A stretch of 64,000 nucleotides of DNA, taken from assembly GCF_033843265.1 (NCBI RefSeq), contig NZ_JAWXRD010000029.1:1-64000 (forward strand), read 5' to 3'. The notes beneath the pieces are model-generated. The model was given only the letters and a program-made list of their open reading frames with translations. It did no database searches and had not been told where the DNA came from. The DNA is from Scandinavium lactucae (lineage in GTDB: Bacteria > Pseudomonadota > Gammaproteobacteria > Enterobacterales > Enterobacteriaceae). The position numbers and the translations under genes were made by a program. The stretch's first letter is position 1, and every line of letters starts with the position of its first letter. Of this stretch, positions 16,586 to 25,149 are shown piece after piece.

Positions 16586-17251
16586 TTAAATTGGGAACAG
16601 CGGGTGATTGAAGAAGCGGGTCAACCAGCCTGCGGCGTTCGCATCGCTCAGCGCACCGCGTCCCGCGTAGGAGATACGCGCGTTGGCAATGCGTTGGGAA
16701 GAGATGGAGTTGTCGCGTTCGATATCGTCGGCGCGCACCAGGCCCGTGACGCGCATATATTCATCGCCCTGATTAAGGGTGAGCCACTTCTCACCGCGGA
16801 TAGCCAGCACGCCGTTAGGCAGTACTTTGTAGACCGCAACGGTGATGGCACCGCGCAGGCTGTTTTGCTGCTGCGAGGTCGCATTCCCATTGAAGTTGCG
16901 GCTGCCATCCACCGATCCGGAAAGTTTATCCACCGAGTGACCAAAGGCCTCCGGTATACCGATGGAGACATCATTTTTCTTGCCGAAATTGGTCCGCGCC
17001 TGTTTGCTGGCCTGGGTAGATTCATCCAGCTTCACGGTCAGAATGTCGCCCACGCGGTAGGCGCGGCGATCCTGGATAAGGGACCAGTTGTAATTGGCGT
17101 TGTACAGACCACCGCCCTGAACCTGCACAGGCGGCATGGCAAAATCTTCCGGCGGCGCATAGGCCGCGTCGTCTTTCTGTACCAGCAGAGCCGGGCTTTC
17201 ACACCCGGCCAGCAGCAGCACAAAAAAGCCGATAACTAACTGCTTTTTCAT
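16586..17251 (-). CDS. lfgH: Flagellar L-ring lipoprotein LfgH (FlgH-like)
   Basis: Outer-membrane ring lipoprotein of 221 residues. The signal peptide ends in the lipobox LLAGC with the acylated Cys at about position 18. FlgH hallmarks include DRRAYRVGDILTVKLDE and RVTGLVRADDIERDNSISS. It lies between lfgG and lfgI. Confidence 0.96.
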   Translation of the reverse strand: MKKQLVIGFFVLLLAGCESPALLVQKDDAAYAPPEDFAMPPVQVQGGGLYNANYNWSLIQDRRAYRVGDILTVKLDESTQASKQARTNFGKKNDVSIGIPEAFGHSVDKLSGSVDGSRNFNGNATSQQQNSLRGAITVAVYKVLPNGVLAIRGEKWLTLNQGDEYMRVTGLVRADDIERDNSISSQRIANARISYAGRGALSDANAAGWLTRFFNHPLFPI

Positions 17252-17275
17252 TTTTTATTCACTTCGCTTCACGCG

Positions 17276-18061
17276 TTACATCGACTGCGTGACAAACTTC
17301 AGCATGTCATCCGCCGCCGAGACCATCTTGGCGTTCATCTCATAGGCGCGCTGGACGGTGATCATATCGACCATCTCTTCAACCACCTGAACGTTGGAGC
17401 CTTCAAGCGATCCCTGCTCAAGCTGGCCGAAAGCCTCTTCACCGGCGACACCTTCAACGGCTTCACCGCTGGCAGCGGTTTCGCGGTACAGGTTGCCGCC
17501 AATGGCTTCAAGACCGGCCGGATTCACAAAGTTCACCAGCGTAATCTGGCCCAGTTCAACCGGTTCCGTTTCACCTGCGACCGTCGCCGTCACGGTGCCG
17601 TCTTTACCAATCTGCAGATCTTTGACGTTATCCGGCAGCTCGATTTGTGGCACCAGCGGCAGCCCCTGGGCATTGGTCAGCAGGCCATCCGGGTTTTTCT
17701 GGAAATTACCAGCACGGGTATAGGCAATATCGCCGTCGCTGGTTTCCACCTGGAAAAAGCCCTGGCCGGCGATCGCCACATCCAGCTTTTGCCCGGTGTT
17801 CTGGATATTGCCGGTAGAGAACTCTTTCTGCGTGCCGACGATTTTTACCCCACTACCAAACTGAATACCGGTAGGCGAGGTATTGTTCTGGTCAAGCTGA
17901 CCGCCCGGCGTGCGCTGATTCTGATAAAACAGATCGGCGAACATCACGCGATCGCGCTTGAAACCGGTGGTATTGACGTTCGCCAGGTTGTTGGAGATGG
18001 CGCTCATCTTCGCGTCTTGCGCGGCAAGACCGGTTTTACTGATCCATAAAGCGGGATTCAT
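17276..18061 (-). CDS. lfgG: Distal rod protein LfgG (FlgG-like)
   Basis: Main component of the distal rod, 261 residues. The N terminus has LAAQDAKMSAISNNLANVNT with GFKRDRVMFADLFYQ; the C terminus has EGSNVQVVEEMVDMITVQRA and ends KFVTQSM. These end motifs define the flagellar rod/hook family and the length is standard for FlgG. Confidence 0.96.
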   Translation of the reverse strand: MNPALWISKTGLAAQDAKMSAISNNLANVNTTGFKRDRVMFADLFYQNQRTPGGQLDQNNTSPTGIQFGSGVKIVGTQKEFSTGNIQNTGQKLDVAIAGQGFFQVETSDGDIAYTRAGNFQKNPDGLLTNAQGLPLVPQIELPDNVKDLQIGKDGTVTATVAGETEPVELGQITLVNFVNPAGLEAIGGNLYRETAASGEAVEGVAGEEAFGQLEQGSLEGSNVQVVEEMVDMITVQRAYEMNAKMVSAADDMLKFVTQSM

Positions 18062-18091
18062 CGTATTTCCTTTCCATTAAACGTCGAAAAA

Positions 18092-18823
18092 TCAGGTATT
18101 CCGCAGCAGGCGGTTGCCTGCCGTGGCCAGATCTTCCGCCGCCTTCATCATTTTGATCTGTGCTTCAAACTGACGGTTAAGCGCGATGCTGGAGACCATC
18201 TCACTGATGGCCGATACGTTGGAGCTTTCGAGATGCCCGGAAACCAGCTCAACTTCTTCGGTGCGCGGATTCACATTGGCATTAGTGACCATAAACCCGG
18301 TGGCATTCTTGCTCAGCTGCGACGCGGGAATATCCACCAACTTGATCCGATCGACATCCATCGGCGTCGCCACGTTACCGTCATCAGGAACAATGGAGAT
18401 AACCCCATCATCAGCAATGCTGATTGCCGAAAATGGCGGCAGAACAATCGGGCCGTTGTCACCAGACACCGGTAAGCCATCAATGGTCAGATCGCCCTCC
18501 GGGCCGACCTCAATCTGGCCGTTGCGGGTGTAAACCTCACGGTTGCCACTCACCAACGCAATCAGCCCGCTGCCTTTGACGGCGACGTCCAGATCGCGCC
18601 CGGTATCGCGTATCGCCCCAGGGGTTAAATCGACCCCGCCCTGCTGCTGCTGAACCAGAAATCGGGAGGCGTACCCCTCCCCCTGAATTTGCTGCGACAG
18701 CGCGTTATCAAGATCGTGACGGAACCCCTGGGTATTCACATTGGCCAGGTTGTTGGCGTGGATTTGTTGCTGCGCGAGGCTACGAGAGGCTCCGCTCACC
18801 GCGGTATAAATTAAGTGGTCCAT
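18092..18823 (-). CDS. lfgF: Proximal rod protein LfgF (FlgF-like)
   Basis: Rod protein of 243 residues, starting MDHLIYTAVSGASRSLAQQQ, the typical FlgF start, with the axial motif HANNLANVNTQGFRHD and the C-terminal assembly helix (SSNVSAISEMVSSIALNRQF). Its start overlaps the lfgE stop by one base. Confidence 0.95.
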   Translation of the reverse strand: MDHLIYTAVSGASRSLAQQQIHANNLANVNTQGFRHDLDNALSQQIQGEGYASRFLVQQQQGGVDLTPGAIRDTGRDLDVAVKGSGLIALVSGNREVYTRNGQIEVGPEGDLTIDGLPVSGDNGPIVLPPFSAISIADDGVISIVPDDGNVATPMDVDRIKLVDIPASQLSKNATGFMVTNANVNPRTEEVELVSGHLESSNVSAISEMVSSIALNRQFEAQIKMMKAAEDLATAGNRLLRNT

Positions 18824-20010
18824 TACACCGCCTGGAACAACGCCGTCATCATGCTATCGTTGGTGCTGATCACCTTGGTATTGGCCTGGTAGTTACGCTG
18901 GGCGGTCATCAGCCCGACCAGCTCCGCCGTCAGATCGACGTTAGAGCTTTCCAGCGTATTAGAGGAGAGCGCCCCTAACAGACCCGAACCCGGCGTGCCG
19001 GTCAGCGGTGCGCCAGAGCTGGAGGTTTGTGACCAGGTAGTACCGTTTTGTGAAGAGAGGCCATTCGGGTTCGCGAAGGTTGCCAGAATGACCTGGCCCT
19101 GTAGCAGACGTTCACCGTTAGAGAAGGTGGCGTAGACGCTGCCATCTTTATCGATCATCTGTCCGGTGCATTCCCCTGACGCATAGCCGTTGCCATTTTT
19201 TTTGCTGACGGAGAAGTCCGAACCAAACTGCGTTGTCCCGTTATAATTCAGCGCTAAATCAATCGATTCAGCGCCTGCAATATCGGCCGTGATGCTGACG
19301 GCACCGTTAGGCTGCTGCAAAATGCCCTGCTCGGTAAAGGTCAGTTTCTGCGTATTGCTCAGCTTCTGGTCATCCATGTAGTAATGGACTTCCCACTCGT
19401 TATCGGCGGTTTTGACGAAGTACTGCTTAAGGGTATGTTCCCGGCCCAAGGAGTCGTAAACCTGGGTGGCATCGGTGTGGTTGTAAGAGGATTCATCAGC
19501 CGGATCGAAGGTGGCGGTTTTTGGCAGCTCCTCGTTGGCGTTCAGGTTGGCCGTAAAGTCGAGGGTGCTGGTCGCTTTCGCCGGAATAGAACCACTGTTA
19601 ATGGTCAGATTGCCAACCGAACCGGTCTGGATTGCGCCATTGGCATCTACCGGATATCCCTGCAGGTACATGCCCTGGTTGTTAATCAGATTGCCCAGGC
19701 TGTCGGTCTGCATATATCCCGCCCGGGTATAGGCCGTGGTGCCTGCGCTGTCGCGCATGACGAAAAAACCGTTGCCGTTGATCGCCAAATCGAGGCTGTT
19801 GGCAGAGGAAAAGATATTTCCGCTTTTGGAAATACTCTGCGCGACATTGGTCACGCCGACCCCAAGCGCTTGGCCCTCAGCATACAGAGAGGCAAACTCA
19901 GCGCGGCCCGATTTAAAGCCGACGGTACCGGAGTTAGCGATGTTGTTGGAAATCGCACCCAGCTGTTGGTTAATGGCATTTAAGCCCGAAACTGCAATAT
20001 CAAAGCTCAT
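18823..20010 (-). CDS. lfgE: Hook protein LfgE (FlgE-like)
   Basis: Structural protein of the lateral hook, 395 residues. The N-terminal segment SGLNAINQQLGAISNNIANS and C-terminal segment LESSNVDLTAELVGLMTAQR are the family signature, and the central surface domain (about 75-330) is FlgE-like. It follows the hook-cap gene lfgD. Confidence 0.96.
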   Translation of the reverse strand: MSFDIAVSGLNAINQQLGAISNNIANSGTVGFKSGRAEFASLYAEGQALGVGVTNVAQSISKSGNIFSSANSLDLAINGNGFFVMRDSAGTTAYTRAGYMQTDSLGNLINNQGMYLQGYPVDANGAIQTGSVGNLTINSGSIPAKATSTLDFTANLNANEELPKTATFDPADESSYNHTDATQVYDSLGREHTLKQYFVKTADNEWEVHYYMDDQKLSNTQKLTFTEQGILQQPNGAVSITADIAGAESIDLALNYNGTTQFGSDFSVSKKNGNGYASGECTGQMIDKDGSVYATFSNGERLLQGQVILATFANPNGLSSQNGTTWSQTSSSGAPLTGTPGSGLLGALSSNTLESSNVDLTAELVGLMTAQRNYQANTKVISTNDSMMTALFQAV

Positions 20011-20022
20011 AATTATTCCTGA

Positions 20023-20715
20023 TTAACTCATTAATCCTTTTGGGTTTTTGTCGTGCGACTGCCCAAACTGCGAAATGTTGTTGTAGGCCACTTCTCCCAC
20101 ACCGGTGATGTTCAGTACGGTTGGGCTGCCATCAAGCGGGATGCGCACGTTGTTCACCACACCACCGATTTCAATCGGTACGTTGGTGTCCTCGGTGTCT
20201 GTCACCACCGACAAGGTATAGGTGCCCTCTTTAAGCCCCAGCGCTTCAGGATCAATGTTGAAATTCACTTCACCCTTTTCCTGCTTGCCGAGCTCAATTT
20301 TGGTCTCATTACCGGCCTCATCCTTCACGACAACCGTCACGGTATTGGCGGCGTGGTCCAGCGTCAGACGACCGTTAACAGAGGTGCTACCATCGGTTTC
20401 GAGGGTATCGGTCTGAACCATCACCTTCTGTCCAACCAGGTTGCCGGTGGAGAGCGTTTGCAGGTTGTCCATCAGCACCGCGTTATTCGCCATCAGCTGA
20501 GACATGGTCTCCATCGACTGCACCTGCGTCAGCTGTGCCAGCTGGCTGACATATTCCGTCCCGTCGGTCGGGTTCAGCGGATCCTGGTTCTGGATTTGCG
20601 CCACCAGCAGCTGCATAAACAGGTTGTTCATCCCTGCGGCGGTATTGTCATTGGCGGACACACCACTGCCATAAGTGGTATCCCCGTTGCGGGTTGAAAC
20701 TCCGTTCACGCTCAT
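20023..20715 (-). CDS. lfgD: Hook-cap scaffolding protein LfgD (FlgD-like)
   Basis: Scaffold that sits at the tip of the growing hook and is discarded later. The conserved N-terminal export/assembly region (NNLFMQLLVAQIQNQDPLNP, then TEYVSQLAQLTQVQSME) and the C-terminal FlgD Ig-like/Tudor part (about 100-220) are both present. Length is 230 residues. Confidence 0.95.
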   Translation of the reverse strand: MSVNGVSTRNGDTTYGSGVSANDNTAAGMNNLFMQLLVAQIQNQDPLNPTDGTEYVSQLAQLTQVQSMETMSQLMANNAVLMDNLQTLSTGNLVGQKVMVQTDTLETDGSTSVNGRLTLDHAANTVTVVVKDEAGNETKIELGKQEKGEVNFNIDPEALGLKEGTYTLSVVTDTEDTNVPIEIGGVVNNVRIPLDGSPTVLNITGVGEVAYNNISQFGQSHDKNPKGLMS

Positions 20716-20718
20716 GAA

Positions 20719-21144
20719 TTACGCCTCGCCAAGACGCAGCAGACTCTGCTGCATGCTTTTTACATTGTTAAGAACATCGACGTTGGTTTCGAAGTTACGT
20801 GACGCCGACATCATGTCGGCCATCTCTTCCACCACGTTGATGTCCGGATACCAGACGTACCCGTCGGGATTGGCCATCGGGTGATGCGGCTCATAGCGCT
20901 GCACCGCATTCCCCGATGCCACAACATCCAGCACCTGGACGCGAGCCCCGGACAACGCGCTGTCTTTCATGAGCTCATCGTTTTGATACACCGCGGCAAA
21001 AACCGGACGGCGCGCTTTGTATACATTGCCTTCGTCCACCGCCGGGGTTTCGGCGTTGGCGAGGTTACTGGCGATGGTGTTCAAACGGACGGTTTGTGCC
21101 GTCATCGCCGAACCCGAAACACGGTAAATATCGCTAAAAGCCAT
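20719..21144 (-). CDS. lfgC: Proximal rod protein LfgC (FlgC-like)
   Basis: Rod protein of 141 residues with the family motif MTAQTVRLNTIASNLANAET, the FlgC-specific VYKARRPVF and NPDGYVWYPDINVVEEMADM, and a C-terminal helix ending LLRLGEA. It is the second gene of the lfgB-L operon. Confidence 0.96.
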   Translation of the reverse strand: MAFSDIYRVSGSAMTAQTVRLNTIASNLANAETPAVDEGNVYKARRPVFAAVYQNDELMKDSALSGARVQVLDVVASGNAVQRYEPHHPMANPDGYVWYPDINVVEEMADMMSASRNFETNVDVLNNVKSMQQSLLRLGEA

Positions 21145-21162
21145 TCTCGTTACCTAATTCAA

Positions 21163-21513
21163 TCACTTACCTTCAATTACCTTCTTCAGGCCGGTGAATT
21201 TCATATTTAAAAACGCCAGGCTCATCTGGAAGTCCTGCACGTTTTTGGAAAACTCCGCCTGCTCCACGTCCAGCGCAACGGTGTTGCCGTCCGAAGAGGG
21301 TTGATACGGCACGCGATACATCTCCTGCGGCGCAGACCCGGGAAAGAAATCCCGCTGTGAACGTTGCATCTCCGCGGCAAAGTCAATATCTTTAGCCTGG
21401 AAGTTGGGGGTATCGACGTTAGCCAGATTTGCTGAAAGCAGTTCCGCCCTGGAAAGTCGAAGTGCTACAGCCTGCGGATGAACGCCCAATGCCTTATCAA
21501 AAGTAATACTCAC
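21163..21513 (-). CDS. lfgB: Proximal rod protein LfgB (FlgB-like)
   Basis: First gene of the rod/hook operon. I place the start at a GTG at 21513 (116 residues, VSITFDKALGVHPQAVALR), because AAAGGAG lies 7 bases upstream and FlgB proteins begin at this point; the frame is open further upstream but has no ribosome binding site. Motifs: SRAELLSANLANVDTPNFQA, DIDFAAEM and the C-terminal FLNMKFTGLKKVIEGK. A perfect sigma-54 promoter lies about 60 bases upstream. Confidence 0.93.
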   Translation of the reverse strand: MSITFDKALGVHPQAVALRLSRAELLSANLANVDTPNFQAKDIDFAAEMQRSQRDFFPGSAPQEMYRVPYQPSSDGNTVALDVEQAEFSKNVQDFQMSLAFLNMKFTGLKKVIEGK

Positions 21514-21572
21514 AAACTCACTCCTTTCTGATGATGGACACCTGCGATAGTCCGTGTTGCTACAACATTCAA

Positions 21573-21589
21573 AGCAACTATCGTGCCAG
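21573..21589 (-). promoter_or_regulatory. Sigma-54 promoter of the lfgB-lafW operon
   Basis: The minus strand reads CTGGCACGATAGTTGCT, matching the -24/-12 consensus TGGCAC-N5-TTGCW at every defined base, with GG and GC exactly 10 bases apart. The start of transcription would be near 21562, about 48 bases before the lfgB GTG. Its core (GGCACGAT.GTTGC) is shared with the lafB promoter, pointing to one activator, LafK. Confidence 0.9.
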
Positions 21590-21601
21590 GTTTTTAACAT
21601 C

Positions 21602-22387
21602 ATGAATTTAATAGTCTTTTCAACATCAACCGCTATCAGCAGGAAGTTTCTTTTCCGCTGGTCGGTTCTGATTACCCTGTTCTGTTCATTGGCCCTTCCG
21701 GTCGCCGCGCAGCCCCCGGCCTCAACGGCGCGTAAGCAGGTCTATGCCCGCGTCCAGCAGCAGGCCGCCGACGCGATTCGTCAGGAAGCACAGCGCAACC
21801 GCTGGGAGGATTACCAGGCGAAGCTGAACCTGTTTATTCCGTCTGAAATTTCGCAATACGCCCCCTGCCCTGAGCCGCTAAGCGTGAGCATGCCGGGAGG
21901 AGAGCGCCTTGATTTACGTCGCCTGCGTTTTGACGTGCGCTGTGAAGCCGGAAGTGGCTGGGAAGTGGCGGTCACCGTGAAGCCGGACATCTATCTACAG
22001 GTACTGATGGCAAAAGAGACGCTGGAGCGGGGTCATGTCCTGTCCGCCGCAGACCTCACGCGCCGGAAATTCAATATCACCAACCTGCGTAGCGGTTACA
22101 TCACTCGCCCGGATGAGGTCGTCGGGTTGACCCTTAAACGCCGCATCCGCGAGCTTCAGCCGATTAGCCAGAGCCAGCTCGATACGCCCGTGATGGTAGA
22201 GCGTGGTCAGCGCGTACTGATGATTGCCATTCAGGATGGCGTGGAGGCACGTACGATGGGCGTCGCCAGTAAAAAGGGGCGGAAAGGAGAGATGATTAAG
22301 GTGAAAAACGAAAGCAGTGAGCGTGAAGTTTCTGCGACGGTGGTGGATATGGGGGTGGTCAGAACCGGCTTTTCGACGGGTCAGTAA
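21602..22387 (+). CDS. lfgA: P-ring assembly chaperone LfgA (FlgA-like)
   Basis: Periplasmic chaperone for LfgI during P-ring assembly. The signal peptide is at about residues 15-37 (FRWSVLITLFCSLALPVAAQ) and the SAF-type C-terminal domain runs from about 140 to 260 (GHVLSAADLTRRKFNITNLR, then RVLMIAIQDGVEARTMGVA). I chose the ATG at 21602 (261 residues) rather than one at 21554, because it gives a normal signal peptide. It is divergent from lfgB and heads the plus-strand genes lfgM and lfgN. Confidence 0.92.
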   Translation: MNLIVFSTSTAISRKFLFRWSVLITLFCSLALPVAAQPPASTARKQVYARVQQQAADAIRQEAQRNRWEDYQAKLNLFIPSEISQYAPCPEPLSVSMPGGERLDLRRLRFDVRCEAGSGWEVAVTVKPDIYLQVLMAKETLERGHVLSAADLTRRKFNITNLRSGYITRPDEVVGLTLKRRIRELQPISQSQLDTPVMVERGQRVLMIAIQDGVEARTMGVASKKGRKGEMIKVKNESSEREVSATVVDMGVVRTGFSTGQ

Positions 22388-22520
22388 AATTATGACCTCC
22401 TGTTTAAGTTTTCGCGTTGATGCGTCGCTTTTACCTGGTAAGGCGTCAGGAAACGATTTTTCCGCTGTGCATCCCCCTGGCGAAAACGACCAATAAAAAT
22501 TCCGAAGATGGAGTACCGCG

Positions 22521-22793
22521 ATGAAAGTGACATCCACCCAGTACGCAATGACGAGCGCAGTCAATCAGGCCAGTTCCACGACCCCGACGCGCACCTCCGG
22601 CACTGAAGAGATGAAAACACCACGAACCGCTGCCATCGATCCCGTTCTTGGTGATGCGCAGACTCAACTGGCCACACTGCCAGAGGTCGATATGGCACGT
22701 GTCGCCAGTATGAAAGAAGCGATTGCGAAGGGGAAAATTAGCGTCGATCTCGACTCGCTAACCCGCGCAATCGAGAAATATTATCAGAGGTAA
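22521..22793 (+). CDS. lfgM: Anti-sigma-28 factor LfgM (FlgM-like)
   Basis: Small (90 residues), secreted inhibitor of the flagellar sigma factor, here LafS. The N-terminal half is disordered and Thr/Ala-rich; the C-terminal half has the FlgM inhibitory helices (DMARVASMKEAIAKGKISVD, then LTRAIEKYYQR). A gap of 133 bases separates it from lfgA, enough for its own promoter, though I see no convincing sigma-28 or sigma-54 element there. Confidence 0.9.
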   Translation: MKVTSTQYAMTSAVNQASSTTPTRTSGTEEMKTPRTAAIDPVLGDAQTQLATLPEVDMARVASMKEAIAKGKISVDLDSLTRAIEKYYQR

Positions 22794-22795
22794 CA

Positions 22796-23233
22796 ATGAG
22801 TAACGCCGCACAGTGCGTAAAAATATTGGTGCAGGGCATGGTCGAGGATCGTGAAACTTACATCAGCCTGAAAACCCTGCTTGCCGATCAGCGCCAGTGG
22901 CTCGTTGCACGCGATACGGCAAAGCTTGACGCGCTGAATCCGCAACTGATGGCGCTGTACGAGCAGTTGTCTCATAACAGCAAACAGCGCTATCAGCTGT
23001 TGACCCAACTCGGGATCCCTGTCGGCTCGCCCGGTCTGCGCACCCTTTTCTCCCGCCTTCCCGCCCCTCATCAGAAGCAGTTAACGATGCTCTGGGATTC
23101 CCTGGAACAGATTGCCGCCGAATGTAAGGCGCTCAATGAGAGCAATATCACCGTACTGGCCATGCAGCAGGAGATCCTGCAAAACCTGTTAAATATTAGC
23201 GAGCCGGAAAACTGGCTTTATGAGCAAGTTTAA
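22796..23233 (+). CDS. lfgN: LfgN, FlgN-like export chaperone
   Basis: Cytoplasmic chaperone for the junction proteins LfgK and LfgL. A helical protein of 145 residues with the FlgN-like pattern LVQGMVEDRETYISLKTLL near the N terminus and QRYQLLTQLGIP in the middle. It follows lfgM by 2 bases, the usual flgM-flgN pairing. Confidence 0.88.
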   Translation: MSNAAQCVKILVQGMVEDRETYISLKTLLADQRQWLVARDTAKLDALNPQLMALYEQLSHNSKQRYQLLTQLGIPVGSPGLRTLFSRLPAPHQKQLTMLWDSLEQIAAECKALNESNITVLAMQQEILQNLLNISEPENWLYEQV

Positions 23234-23263
23234 GCGGGTGTGCTGGGAAGGGAAACAAGAGAC

Positions 23264-24328
23264 ATGTCTTTTAATATGACGAATAAAACGCGTTGCATCG
23301 GTTTCTTGATGGAGACCTCATTTCATTATGACGTTTACATCAATATTATCACTGCACTTATCAATAAAGACATCCCATGCGATATCATTATTAACGACCT
23401 GATAGAAACGGAATATGTTAATAATATGGTGAATTTCCTGGGAACGGTTAACGTTCCCGGGCTGCGTTTCATGCTGTTGTCTACCGTTTTAAAACATCAA
23501 AAAGTATACAGTTGTCTTGTGACACCTTATTACCTTTCGTATGCTGAGAAAATTGCTCGGATACATGTCCGGACGGTGTATGGTCTGGCTAAAAATGAAT
23601 GGAATCATGCGGCGTGGAATACCAAATATGATTATATTTTATGTTACAGCCACTACACGGCAAAAGCGCTGGATCTTGCCACACGCGTAAAAGTGGTGGG
23701 AAACCCTCGCTTTGATGACTGGCATAACAAAACTTATGCGCAAGAACTACCTTCTCACATCGCGTTAACCCCTACAAAGCCTACCTTGCTCTATGCCCCT
23801 ACCTACGGGGAATTAAGCTCTCTCCCTCATTGGGCAGAAAAATTAGGTCGACTCAGCAACGAATATACGATTATCTGCAAGTTACACCACGCGACGCTGT
23901 GCAGAAAAGAAGAACAACACAACCTGAAAGCCGCCAGACGTTACTTAAAGAATATTGTCACGGATAATACGTCGACCTTTGCCCTTCTTGAATGCGCAGA
24001 CTATGTCATCAGCGACAATAGCGGTTTTATTTTTGATGCTGTCAATGCGCAAAAGCGCGTGATTTTGTTGCGTTGGGATAAAATGGACGACTTGCTGACA
24101 GAAAATAAATCTTTCAGCACCCACGAAAGCCCCGAGCAACAGATCCGAAAAATCCTGCCTGACGCGCGTGACATGGCCGATCTGCGATACTTCCTCTCGG
24201 CAGACTATCCCTGGCATAAAAAGGCCCCCGACCTGGATGTCATCAGAACGGAATACTGCGATGCCTTTAATGATGGGAACGCGGGTTTGCGCGCAGCTGA
24301 AATTATTGATGAGGCGACATCAGGATAA
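23264..24328 (+). CDS. CDP-glycerol glycerophosphotransferase family protein (TagB/TagF-like)
   Basis: Predicted GT-B-fold enzyme of the family that moves glycerol phosphate from CDP-glycerol to an acceptor, best known from wall teichoic acid synthesis. Family motifs in the C-terminal half: LLYAPTYG at about 175-182, KLHH at about 206-209, and CADYVISDNSGFIFDAV at about 244-260. The N-terminal half (1-160) ends VVGNPRFDDW, as in TagB proteins. I start at the ATG at 23264 (354 residues); an upstream GTG in frame is less likely. It follows lfgN by 30 bases and precedes the cytidylyltransferase that would make its donor. Codons are clearly more AT-rich than in the flagellar genes, which suggests separate acquisition. 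Acceptor unknown; flagellin or a flagellin glycan is the contextual guess. Confidence 0.85.
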   Translation: MSFNMTNKTRCIGFLMETSFHYDVYINIITALINKDIPCDIIINDLIETEYVNNMVNFLGTVNVPGLRFMLLSTVLKHQKVYSCLVTPYYLSYAEKIARIHVRTVYGLAKNEWNHAAWNTKYDYILCYSHYTAKALDLATRVKVVGNPRFDDWHNKTYAQELPSHIALTPTKPTLLYAPTYGELSSLPHWAEKLGRLSNEYTIICKLHHATLCRKEEQHNLKAARRYLKNIVTDNTSTFALLECADYVISDNSGFIFDAVNAQKRVILLRWDKMDDLLTENKSFSTHESPEQQIRKILPDARDMADLRYFLSADYPWHKKAPDLDVIRTEYCDAFNDGNAGLRAAEIIDEATSG

Positions 24329-24355
24329 TCCGTCTGATGCTGATAACAGATAGCA

Positions 24356-24751
24356 ATGATGAAAACGATTATTACATTTGGCACATTTGATGTTTTCCAT
24401 ATTGGCCATCTCAATATCTTACGCCGAGCAAGAGCACTGGGAGACCGACTGGTTGTCGGCATATCATCAGACGCGCTTAATTTACATAAAAAGGCACGCC
24501 TCCCGGTCTATCGGCAGAATGAGCGAATGCGCATTATTGATGAGTTAAAGTGCGTGGATGAGGTTTTCCTTGAGGAGTCGCTTGAGTTAAAAGCGGATTA
24601 TATCCGGCGTTTCAACGCCCAAACGCTGGTGATGGGAGATGATTGGCGAGGGAGGTTTGACCATCTTTCCCCGCTATGTGAGGTGGTTTATCTCGCGCGA
24701 ACCCCCACCATCTCCACCACGTCAATTATCGAAACGATTAAGCAGCATTAA
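24356..24751 (+). CDS. Glycerol-3-phosphate cytidylyltransferase (TagD-like)
   Basis: Makes CDP-glycerol from CTP and glycerol 3-phosphate. It is a compact nucleotidyltransferase of 131 residues with all family motifs: TFGTFDVFHIGH (HxGH at about 15-18), VVGISSDALN, VMGDDWRGRFD at about 92-102 and RTPTISTTSI at about 115-124. It aligns end to end with B. subtilis TagD. The start could also be the second of two adjacent ATGs (24359). It follows the glycerophosphotransferase by 27 bases, forming a two-gene CDP-glycerol unit at the end of the lfgA-M-N transcript. Confidence 0.92.
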   Translation: MMKTIITFGTFDVFHIGHLNILRRARALGDRLVVGISSDALNLHKKARLPVYRQNERMRIIDELKCVDEVFLEESLELKADYIRRFNAQTLVMGDDWRGRFDHLSPLCEVVYLARTPTISTTSIIETIKQH

Positions 24752-25149
24752 CGCGTTAACCGTCGCGGCCGGAAAGGTGTTGTGCAAAGCTATTATTGAT
24801 TTGAAAAGCACAAAGATTAACAAACAAGCTTTTGCAGCGTTTGATATTTCAGAGGACCATTACGCTGATGGCGAGCTGAATTTTTGCGCAGGACGAGGTC
24901 TATTATTGTTGCCATATTACAACGCTCACCCCTCGCTAGCGAACACGCACAAAAGACTGTTTGCCGATCACTGACTCAAGATGGCTCACCATCGACAAGG
25001 ACGAAAATTTTTCCTGTTATCACATCATGATAACGATGCTGAACTGCTGCGGACATCCTGCGACTATTTTTATCAACTTCCCCCTTTGCCTGCTGTTTTC
25101 TGCAATGCAATGAGTAGAGTATAAAAAAGGCGGCACAGGCCGCCTTTCA
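24752..25149. other. Gap between tagD-like and fliB-like genes
   Basis: A 398-base AT-rich stretch between convergent genes, with the bidirectional terminator at 25126-25147 near its right end. A plus-strand frame stays open from within the tagD-like gene to a TGA at 24974; its part after 24777 (GTG/TTG starts, 64-65 residues, ending THKRLFADH) has no recognisable family and only a poorly placed GGAAA before it. It may be a leftover of a longer modification gene or non-coding. I see nothing else in the rest. Confidence 0.5.
25126..25147 (-). terminator. Intrinsic terminator after the fliB-like gene
   Basis: Stem AAAGGCGGC / GCCGCCTTT (9 pairs) with a four-base loop. On the minus strand it is followed by TTTTTTAT, ending the lafK-lfiE...-fliB transcript. 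On the plus strand the T run is shorter, so termination of the tagD-like transcript there is possible but weaker. Confidence 0.9.

Noticed and set aside
21514..21603. Extended N terminus of LfgB
   Set aside because: It would cover the sigma-54 promoter and lacks a ribosome binding site; the GTG at 21513 has AAAGGAG 7 bases upstream.
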